Origin: Lampris incognitus | Taxonomy: Eukaryota; Chordata; Actinopteri; Lampriformes; Lampridae | NCBI RefSeq assembly: GCF_029633865.1 | Contig: NC_079219.1 | Location: 50,813,682-50,877,681, forward strand | Direction: 5' to 3' | DNA length: 64,000 nucleotides | In this document: one piece after another, positions 56,701 through 64,000 of the stretch | How positions within the stretch are numbered: the first letter of the stretch is position 1 | How the letters are laid out: the number at the start of each line of letters is the position of its first letter | The notes under the pieces: model-generated | Database searches by the model: none | What the model saw: only the letters and a program-made list of their open reading frames with translations | Told to the model about the DNA's origin: nothing | Position numbers and translations under genes: made by a program

Positions 56701-59700
56701 TGGGAGAGGGTTTTTTTTTCTCTTTTTTTTCTCACCAATTGTATTGGGCCAATTACCCCACTCTTCCGAGCCGTCCCGGTCACTGCTCCACCCCGCTCTG
56801 CCGGTCTGGGGAGGACTGCAGACTACCACATGCCTCCTCCCATACATGTGGAGTCACCAGCCGCTTCTTTTCACTTGACAGTGAGGGTTTTTTCCAGGGG
56901 GGCGTAGCGCATGGGAGGATCACCCCCCAGTTCCCCCTCACCCCTGAACAGGTGCCCTGACCGACCAGAGGAGGCGCTAGTGCAGCGACCAGGACGCATA
57001 CCAACATCTGGCTTCCCATCTGCAGACACGGTCAATTGTGTCTGTAGGGACGCTCGACCAAGCCGGAGGTAACACGGGGATTTGAACCGGCGATCCCCGT
57101 GTTGGTAGGCAATGGAATAGACTGCTACGCTACCCAGACACCCCCCGCATCTGCAAGAATTTGAACCTACAAAATGGATGACACACCACACTATGAAACA
57201 CAAACTCAATAAATCCCTATTTTGATTATAACATATCTTCTACAAATCTGCTGTAGCTGTTTTAAGGTGCTGCACACTGTATTCACATTATTCACAAGGT
57301 GAACTTGGTTCTTTCATGAGCTGTGGTTGTGTAACATCATGAGCTGTGGTTGTGTAACATCAGGGTCTTTTCTTCATCAAGTCCTCAGACAATGACATAA
57401 TGCTGGAGCAGACCTTGGCTGTTAACCAGCTTGATCTTCTCCTCAGGCAAATCAGAAGAGGCCGTAGCTGTCGAGTCTGTGGATTCAGCCATTCAGCATG
57501 TGGTGGGTGATGGGGGTCAGAGGGTCATCACCATAGTGACGGACCAACACGGCAACCTCCAGCCAGCGGGTCTTGGCCAGCAGTTCTTTGTGACCATGCA
57601 GGGACAGCAAAGTGAGTGATGCTTGTGTGTGTGTGAGTGTGTGTGTGTGTGTAAATGGGGAGGTGGGGGGTGCAACACAATGGTTGCCACTAATCAACAG
57701 GAATTAAGCTGAGAGGCTGGGATGCACTGTAGCATGTTTTTAACTGTAAAAATCAGCTTGATCAAACCAGAGGATTTGAGACACGGTAGCATAGACAATG
57801 CCAAATTATTTTATTTATTTTTAATAATAATGATAATATATAATTATTATATATATTATTTTATTTTATTTTATTATTTTTACTATTTTATTTAGATTAT
57901 ATAATATAATTACATTATATATAATATTTTATTTATCTATTATATTCTTTATATTATTTATTTTATTATTATTGTATATATTATATATTATGTTATTATT
58001 ATTATTATTATCATAATTATTATTAATTAATAACAATAATAATAAAATAATAATGATTATTATTTTCCTTTAAAGTACCACAGATCAATAAGCAGAAGAA
58101 GGACAAACACAGAGAGGGTAAATTAAGATATGGACATTTATTGAGAGAGAGAGATTTGGTTTATGTATCGCTCCCTTTTTCTCGAAGTTGCTGTGCGTTG
58201 GCTCTCAGTCAGGAAAGCATTGTGAATCGGTATTGTCCTCTGTACCTTTGTGTCTCTAGTGGTGGCTGTGCCGGCCACTGCCATAGCTGAGGAGATTGTG
58301 GAGGAGCAGCCTCGACAAGCCACCCCCACTCACAAGAGGAAGCCAGACCCTCCAGCCAATCATAGTAGCCCCAAAGAGAAGGTGAGCCAATGATAACCAA
58401 GTACACCACATCGTGCTAATATCTTAGTTTACCACATTTTGTTTAAAGAGCTCCTAGAAAGTCGCTGAGTTTCATTTACAGTATCAGTCATTTTCTAAAG
58501 GGGCTTAGCTGAACACAGCGTGTCGGCTAACTATTAGCTCATCTCCATGGCTCTTCAGCATGTTGAGATGACTGAGCTGAGCCCGACAAAGCCTTTGTTT
58601 GAATGTAATAATTGGCATACTTTTTCTTAATCAAGTCACATTAAGGCTTTAAAAGACAAATGTAGTTACTGCTGTTTGCTCATGTGGTGCGGAGCAGTAT
58701 AAAAATCAAATTTGTACTGTGGCTTATGATAGCATTAAATCGGATGGGGATTTGATTTTACCGGGCAGCTACCAGTGAATTAGAATGGGTGCAACATTTG
58801 AACAAACTGCAGCAATACAGAGGCCAAAGCAGCTGGCAGAACCATGCTGATCATAACGATAATCATCAGTTTATAGAGCTTTTATTTCAAAAGTAACTCA
58901 CTGCTGTAAACTCAAAAGCAAATCATCAATCCATTTTCTAACAAAAACAGTAGAAAAGTGATTCCCTGACCTGCTAGATTAGTGGTGCCCAACCCTACTC
59001 CTGGAGAGCTACCATTCTGCCGTTTTTTCACTCCAACCCTAATTTAACACACCTGATTCCAGGGGCGCCGTCAGCCTAGCCGAGGCCCGGTACGAGATGA
59101 TCTCGCGAGGGCCCCCCCCCTCCCCCCGTGCACTATAAATCATCTCATGTAGGCTACATATGAATCTGGTCTGACCTCTGTGTCAAGGAAAATAAGCAAT
59201 AATAGAATAATAAGCTTTTTTCTTACTGAGAAATACTTTGTTAAATCTTCACAGATATTTATTTTTGACAAAATATTCCAGCAGATTATTTTAAGGTTAG
59301 GGGTCAGTTTGATGCCCCCCCGATCTGAGGCCTGGGGATAACTGTCCCCTTTGCCCCCCCCTGTCGGCGCCCCTGCCTGATTCTACTAATTACCTACTGA
59401 CCAAGACCTTGATTAATTGAATCAGATGTGTTAAATCAGGCTGGAATGAAAACCGGCAGGAGGGTAGCTCTCCAGGAGCAAGGTTGGGCACCACTGGGCT
59501 AGATGTTTCAGTGTGACTCTCTGTTAGGTGGCTCTAAGGTTTTGTTTTTTTTATTCAAAAACCCATTTTGGTTGTTTTCTCCAGAAGGCTAAGGACAGCC
59601 GTGAGCAGCTCCAGCGCCAGCTGCAGGAGGCCAAGAGGAGGGCACAGGAGTACCGCGAGCAGCTCCTTAGGAAGGAGCAGGAGGCAGAGCAGTATCGCCT

Positions 59701-60130
59701 CAGACTGGAGCAGGCCATGGCCAGCAGCAACAGCTCAGCCACCAACATCAGCACTATCACTGTTATCACCAACACCACCGGCATCGCCAAGCTGAAAGAA
59801 GAGCTTGAGGAGGTGGTCATAGAGGAGCAGCTGGAGATCAAGGCAGGAGTCAAGGTGGGTGAGATAAAAGCAGAGCAGCAGGATGTAGAGGAGGCTGTAA
59901 CTGAGGAAGCGGTGAGGAAGAAAAGAGGAGAAGCAGCGGAGGAGGAGGAGGCCGTTGTTAGGCTTCCAGAGGACCCGATACTGGTGAATGAGGGTGAGCT
60001 GGATGCTGCTGAAGGCAATCAACTGGCATTTGAGGACACAGAGGAAATGGAGGCGCATCTGAGAAAGACCACCAGCCACCCCAGGCGAGGCCGGGGGAGA
60101 GGCCGGGGCAGAGGGAGACACAGATGCTAG
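49468..60130 (+). CDS. gabpb2: gabpb2, GA-binding protein beta subunit (GABP-beta-2 type), 7 coding exons
   Basis: Exons: 49468-49575, 52879-53046, 53532-53726, 55012-55135, 57447-57611, 58260-58381, 59585-60130. All borders are GT-AG, phases agree and the total is 1428 nt (475 aa plus stop). GABP-beta has no DNA-binding domain. Through its ankyrin repeats it pairs with the ETS protein GABP-alpha and supplies nuclear localisation and transcriptional activation to genes with paired GGAA sites. The start [20 protein letters not shown] matches the family. The ATG directly follows a TTCCTCCAGCAG acceptor, so a non-coding first exon lies upstream. I chose paralogue 2 over GABPB1 because of [27 protein letters not shown] and [23 protein letters not shown]. 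Odd features are a missing activation-domain segment between exons 4 and 5 and an Arg-Gly C-terminal tail. Confidence 0.93.
53064..53111. repeat. (TG)n microsatellite after gabpb2 exon 2 donor
   Basis: About 24 TG units starting 17 bp into the intron. Confidence 0.95.
53737..54272. repeat. 0.5-kb purine-rich tract with GACA and GA repeats
   Basis: Begins with (GACA)n and continues as A/G-rich sequence with repeated GAGA runs to a G tract near 54265. It lies in the gabpb2 intron after exon 3. Confidence 0.85.
54974..54999. repeat. (TG)n microsatellite before gabpb2 exon 4 acceptor
   Basis: About 13 TG units ending 12 bp before the exon; a (GA)n run at 54910-54938 lies just upstream. Confidence 0.93.
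55012..58381 (+). CDS. gabpb2: gabpb2 exons 4-6: linker and activation region (residues 158-294)
   Basis: Exon 4 ([13 protein letters not shown], then [14 protein letters not shown]) ends one base into a Gly codon. Exon 5 resumes [17 protein letters not shown] and holds the hydrophobic/Gln activation motif [11 protein letters not shown] and [12 protein letters not shown]. Exon 6 adds [17 protein letters not shown] and a basic THKRKP cluster that could serve nuclear import. In mammalian GABPB1/2 a segment containing VLATLAALAEAS lies between the equivalents of exons 4 and 5. I read the intervening 2.3 kb and found nothing encoding it. Confidence 0.88.
55359..55694 (+). mobile_element. tRNA-headed SINE, family A, head deleted
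   Basis: Keeps the outermost bases (GGGCGTCCGTA) and the body but lacks most of the tRNA-like head. The imperfect 15-bp flank AAGAAACAACATTGA / AAGAAACCACACTGA (55344-55358, 55695-55709) is the likely duplication. It lies in gabpb2 intron 4. Confidence 0.8.
55878..56588. repeat. 0.7-kb minisatellite in gabpb2 intron 4
   Basis: Irregular array of 23-bp (CTGTTCACCATCCAGCTGTC plus TAT) and 31-bp units, the longer one carrying an extra CTGTTCAT or CTGTTCGT. About 25-30 units in total, with mixed order of the two lengths. Confidence 0.95.
56695..57146 (-). mobile_element. tRNA-headed SINE, family A, full length
   Basis: Complete copy with the tRNA-like head at the right end on the minus strand. 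Perfect 17-bp duplication GCATCTGCAAGAATTTG at 56678-56694 and 57147-57163. The clean, long duplication suggests a young insertion. It lies in gabpb2 intron 4. Confidence 0.92.
57624..57653. repeat. (TG)n microsatellite after gabpb2 exon 5 donor
   Basis: TG/GAGTG repeat beginning 13 bp after the exon. Confidence 0.9.
57806..58068. repeat. AT-rich (TTA)n-type low-complexity region
   Basis: Long run of TAT/TTA repeats with almost no G or C, in the gabpb2 intron between exons 5 and 6. Confidence 0.9.
58980..59496. mobile_element. Second copy of the 14056-type hAT miniature element, interrupted
   Basis: The ends (T)AGTGGTGCCCAACCCTACT and the inverse match the copy at 14056-14248. The flank TGCTAGAT / GGCTAGAT (58972-58979, 59497-59504) matches at seven of eight bases. 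The interior is split by the element at 59060-59375. Confidence 0.88.
59060..59375. mobile_element. 316-bp hAT-type element nested in another hAT element
   Basis: Terminal inverted repeats CAGGGGCGCCGTCAG / CAGGGGCGCCGACAG (14 of 15) and a perfect 8-bp duplication CCTGATTC (59052-59059, 59376-59383). The interior has C-rich runs and no transposase frame. Confidence 0.93.
59585..60130 (+). CDS. gabpb2: gabpb2 exon 7: dimerisation helix, acidic region and Arg-Gly tail (residues 295-475)
   Basis: The exon begins [20 protein letters not shown] after a TTCTCCAG acceptor. Residues 295 to about 340 form the leucine-zipper-like coiled coil that lets GABP alpha-beta pairs form tetramers. Next come a Ser/Thr/Ile stretch and a long acidic region ([17 protein letters not shown] onward, with EEEE runs). 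The protein closes with [17 protein letters not shown] and a TAG. Mammalian GABPB2, as I recall it, ends without an RG repeat, so the tail is unusual. The frame is open and continuous from the zipper to the stop, so I think the tail is real, but a frameshift in the GC-rich last 60 bp cannot be excluded. Confidence 0.9.
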   Translation, partial: KAKDSREQLQRQLQEAKRRAQEYREQLLRKEQEAEQYRLRLEQAMASSNSSATNISTITVITNTTGIAKLKEELEEVVIEEQLEIKAGVKVGEIKAEQQDVEEAVTEEAVRKKRGEAAEEEEAVVRLPEDPILVNEGELDAAEGNQLAFEDTEEMEAHLRKTTSHPRRGRGRGRGRGRHRC

Positions 60131-60898
60131 GATGCGGAAATGTGTTTTACATTTTATACATTTCTTGTCAAGTTATTTCCATCGATCTCCTTCTATTGTT
60201 CTTCTATACGGACTTTTTTGTAAATATCTTAACATCTGCACGCCAGACACTGCTGGTTTGATGTATTTGCAAGCTCACGTTGAGCCTGAAGAGGGAGCCG
60301 TTGAACCCAGACCGTGACGATGCTCAGTTCTTCATCACATCGTCACTCTGGCTTTTTTCTCACCTTCACTAGAACTGGATGGGAACTGACTGACAGTTGG
60401 GATGTGCCAGCTACAATGGCTGGTGCATTCTGAAATTCACCTTGTATTTTATAACTAAAATAGAGTTTAAGGACAGGACGAGATTAAAAATTTGACTGTG
60501 GAGGATTCCCGAGTCGGAGTCCGGTCCCTTTTTTCTTGGGGCAGCTAAACATTTGGACAACATGACCCATCATAATGTTACAGGCACCAAGACAATGCTA
60601 AATGTGCCTTAAATTTTCAGTTTGTTAACAGGAACAGGAAGAGGATTTCGCTGACTGACAGCTGATGAGTGAACTCTTTTGAGTGCAGAATTGAAGTGGC
60701 TCAACTTGAAATGAGTCCCGTTCCCCTTTAGTTTTGTTTGTGCTGTTCCATGTTCAAGTTTGAGTCAATCCCCCGTCCTTTGGGTTCCTGCTGTCTCATG
60801 TGTCATGTTGTGAAAGAATTACAGACCGTTTATCATGTGTCTGAGTAGAGGATTAGAGGTGGAGAGAACTGTTGAACTAAAAGTTCTCCTTGTTTTTC

Positions 60899-61349
60899 AA
60901 AATTTTTAACATTTTTTGAGGATTGTTCCTCATTTTTCCCCCCAATTGTACTTGGCGAATTACTTCACTCTTCTGAGCCGTCCCAGTCGCTGCTCCACCC
61001 CCTCTGCCGATCCGGGGAGGGCTGCAGACTACCACATGCCTCCTCCGATACACGTGGAGTCGCCAGCCGCTTCTTTTCACCTGACAGTGAGGAGTATCGC
61101 CAGGGGGACGTAGTGCGTGAGAGGATCATGCTGTTACCCCCAGCCCCCCCCCCCAAACAAGCGCCCGACCGACCAGAGGAGGCGCTAGTGCAGTGACCAG
61201 GACACATACCCACATCTGTCTTCCCACCCGCAGACACGTCCAATTGTGTCTGTAGGATCGCCTGACCAAGCTGGCGGTAACACCAGGATTCGAATCGGAG
61301 ATCCCCATGTTGGTAGGCAACGAGATAGACTGCTATGCTATCCAGACGC
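60899..61349 (-). mobile_element. tRNA-headed SINE, family A, in gabpb2 3' UTR
   Basis: The minus-strand head is at 61270-61349, the tail at about 60935. The flank CCTTGTTTTTC (60888-60898, 61350-61360) is a likely 11-bp duplication, which makes the left boundary include an A/T-rich stretch. Confidence 0.8.
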
Positions 61350-61391
61350 CCTTGTTTTTCCATTTTTCCCTTTATCTCCATGTCTTCATCA

Positions 61392-61725
61392 TGAGAAATC
61401 ATGATTCATCATTTCATCTTTCATAAAAGGGACAGCTCATGTTGGACGGTTTGGAGACAAAGCAAGAGAGGCAAGATTGAGATGGTTTGGACATGTGTGG
61501 AGGAGAAATGCTGGGTATATTGGGAGAAGGATGCTGAATACGGAGCTGCCAGGGAAGAGGGAAAGAGGAAGGCCAAAGAGGAGGTTTGTGGATGTGGTGA
61601 GAGAGGACATGCAGGTGGCTGGTGTGACAAAGGAAGATACAGAAGACGGGAAGAAATGTAAACGGAGGATCCGCTGTGGCGATCCCTAACGGGAGCAGCC
61701 AAAAGTAGTAGTAGTAGTAGCAGTA
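61392..61725 (+). mobile_element. RTE-type LINE 3' end with 19-bp target duplication
   Basis: The frame 61477-61689 encodes MRWFGHVWRRNAGYIGRRML, GKRERGRPKRRFVDVVREDM and ends IRCGDP, the classic C terminus of RTE-clade ORFs. A (GTA)n trinucleotide tail follows. TATCTCCATGTCTTCATCA occurs at 61373-61391 and 61726-61744. Confidence 0.85.
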
Positions 61726-62838
61726 TATCTCCATGTCTTCATCAGACCCTTGATCACCTAATGGTGCCTAGTTGGATCCTTGTGTAACGTAATGTAGGTG
61801 GTACCGTATGTGTTGGTGGGTGACTCCCCAGGTTAAAGCCTGGTGGTGGAGGTGGGAATGAGTGAGCATGTTTACACTTGTATGTGACTGTCAAGACTGA
61901 TGCTGAGGTGGTGGAGGTCGACTTGTTTGTATATACATATTATATTTGTGTGTGTGTGTGTGTACATGTTCTCAGGCCAAGCTTTTGGGCATTACCAACC
62001 ATTTTTATTTACAGTCAAAAATTACACAGACCCTATAACAGAGATGTTTGTACCAATGCTATATAATGTATTTATAGATGCTCCCTGACCACAGTACCAC
62101 TGTCAGATTAGGACACCGTCTACCTTGTTTTCACTTTGTTCTCAAACCTCACCCTTTTAATTGCTGGCATTCTGAAAACAAGTTGCTGGCTTTAACGACC
62201 ACAGGCTATGACATCATCAAGTGAATGAGTCCCACCGGGGCAGCGCAGTGTCAGCTGAAGAAATAAATCTGAGTCCTCATGGCAGTGTTGGGACCGCACT
62301 TAACGACCATGCTTTCAATCAGTTTGATTGGTCAGATACACCTCCCCTCCAATTAAACCCAATTAGTTGTTAATCAGTTATGCACATTTGACTGCTCAAC
62401 TCTGCTACAGACTGTAGAATGTGTCGGTGCACATTGTTGTACACATTTGCACCCTTAAAGATGTGTTCATAGAGAAAAGTCTTTTCTCTGAAAATGTTAA
62501 GAGAACATTTTTTTCCAGTTTAGGTCACTGCACAATATGTGTTCCTCAGCAATAACCTGCAGTCCCTCATCCAGTTCACTTACATGTTGTGTCCGTGTTC
62601 AGACGGCCGGTGTAAGTTAATTAGCATGTAGCACTACAGCCTGAGGTCCTCATTTTGAACCACGTTCTCTTTTCTATTCCAGTTTACAGCTGCCATCACT
62701 TTATCTTCCAGTTTGGGAGACAGAAAAACACAAAGCCTTTAGGAAGCAAAATTTTAAACAAATGACTAAAAATATTCTTTATGTTTTTGTATCTGGAATA
62801 CACTTTTTTTTAAGGAAAAATGTTACTTTTCAGAGGTC

Positions 62839-62844
62839 AATAAA
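62839..62844 (+). terminator. gabpb2: Probable distal poly(A) signal of gabpb2
   Basis: AATAAA followed within about 30 bp by a GT-rich stretch (CTTGTGGTGTTGTT at about 62870), the usual downstream element of a vertebrate cleavage site. Confidence 0.5.
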
Positions 62845-62860
62845 TATGCATTTATGTTTT

Positions 62861-63795
62861 CCGTACTGTCTTGTGGTGTTGTTCACGTCTCAGTTCTGAT
62901 GGCCAAACGACTGTAAAATAGGTGTAAATGAGTGAACCTATATAAAGCACAACATTACCGAACACAATCTTGCCTTCTCAGACTTAGACCTGTGTGAAGA
63001 AACAGTATAAATAATCAATACAAGACACGTCGGGGGGACTGAGTGCTTGCGTACGGTGTAATTCCAGTCCCTGAGCCGCTGGCTTCCTTTGCTGTATCTA
63101 CAGAATTAGACAGAATACTGCCGAGTTGTGTTCAGGAGACACGGGGACACCATGTCTGAACTCGAGAGACCACGATAACACCAATGGGTCGCTGCAAGGC
63201 CCAGCTCCCGACTTATTTTATAATGACACTGACAGGGAGCATCTTTCTTCCCCTCACCAATGTTTCCCTGAAGCCTTCTCCTTTCACCTTGAAACGCCCG
63301 GTGAAATTTCAATAGCCTGTACTAAAAACTTAAAGATCCACAGGGAATGAAAAGAATCACTGAAAAATCTATTATGAGCTATCTCTGCTCCTTCTCTTTA
63401 TACGCTCGGCACTGCTGTTCCAACTCTCCAGGGTAGAAGTCCCGTCAAACCTGTTCAAAGACCATTAAATTAACTTCAGTATATTGCCGCTTATAAACAG
63501 AATGGGACTTCTGGGAGTGGAATACATTCAGTGTGGGGCGACCAAGTATGGAAAATAATAATTCAGTTATCGCCAGCTCTCTTTATTATGAGCCTTGTTG
63601 CGTACAGCATGACTACTATTGACCACACAAGGTTTATGTGCACTGCTTTGGCCTAACTCACTTGCTGTGTGATAATATAACAATAACTGTGCAGTAAAAA
63701 GAGCAGTAAAGTAAAGAGTAATAAATGTACAGCAGCCAAAGCAAAGGCGTGATGGAAAGGACAGGCGAAAATATGAAATGGAGTCTGCATGAGTG

Positions 63796-63848
<53 letters not shown>

Positions 63849-64000
63849 TGAGAGTGTTTCATCAATGAAAGTGTGTGAGCAATACAAACCCTGTTTGGGG
63901 CCACGGTGTTGGTTTCTATTGGGAACTGGGGGTGGGTGAGGACGAATGCCAGCTCACTGCAACAACGTTGTAGTGAGCAGACATTTATAAATCAAGAGCC
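62861..64000. other. Downstream of gabpb2; no gene recognised
   Basis: Contains only a (TG)n microsatellite at 63798-63846. No exon, tRNA or transposon termini could be supported. Confidence 0.55.
63798..63846. repeat. (TG)n microsatellite
   Basis: About 24 TG units followed by GAGTGAGAG. Confidence 0.95.

Larger units (their letters stand above)
60131..62860 (+). other. gabpb2: gabpb2 3' UTR (predicted extent)
   Basis: Non-coding sequence from the stop codon to the cleavage point expected after the hexamer at 62839. It contains a SINE copy (60899-61349) and an RTE-type LINE end (61392-61725). An earlier AATAAA at about 62261 and an ATTAAA near 60483 could give shorter forms. Confidence 0.5.

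Overview
This window comes from a vertebrate nuclear genome, almost certainly a teleost fish. Two intron-rich genes could be reconstructed exon by exon. They sit in DNA crowded with the interspersed repeats usual in fish: tRNA-headed SINEs, hAT and pogo/Tigger miniature elements, Penelope-like elements, several LINE clades, a Gypsy LTR retrotransposon and very long (CA)n/(TG)n microsatellites. There are no bacterial-type operons, CRISPR arrays or phage genes.

Gene 1 is ptpn23 (HD-PTP), minus strand, start codon at 37853 and stop at 5917. Twenty-four coding exons with GT-AG borders join without a frame break into 1924 codons. In order the protein has a BRO1 domain, a coiled-coil V domain, a very long Pro/Gln-rich region held almost wholly by one 2.5-kb exon, an inactive-looking tyrosine-phosphatase domain and a conserved C-terminal tail. 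A poly(A) signal lies at 5279-5284. Gene 2 is gabpb2 (GA-binding protein beta subunit), plus strand, start at 49468 and stop at 60130. Seven coding exons give 475 codons: ankyrin repeats, a shortened activation region, a leucine-zipper-like dimerisation segment, an acidic region and an unusual Arg-Gly tail. The two genes are divergently arranged, about 11.6 kb apart. Nothing in the sequence suggests a joint function: HD-PTP works in ESCRT-dependent endosomal sorting, GABP-beta in nuclear transcription.

Layout: 1-5278, no gene, with a Penelope remnant and a LINE fragment. 5279-37853, ptpn23 with repeat-laden introns, including a Penelope element nested inside a LINE and several miniature transposons with intact 8-bp target duplications. 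37854-49467, upstream regions of both genes, a 19-bp minisatellite, a decayed Gypsy element interrupted by a LINE, another LINE fragment, and CRE and ETS motifs in the probable gabpb2 promoter. 49468-60130, gabpb2, whose fourth intron holds two SINE copies and a 0.7-kb minisatellite. 60131-64000, gabpb2 3' UTR with a SINE and an RTE-type LINE end, then non-coding sequence.

I found no wholly new molecular system. The best leads are a family of very short retroposons made from Penelope termini, a 5'-inverted tRNA-headed retroposon, a hAT element nested in another hAT element, seven splice sites directly bordered by long CA/TG repeats, and lineage-specific changes in both proteins (PTAP to PTAA in HD-PTP; a missing activation-domain exon and an Arg-Gly tail in GABPB2).
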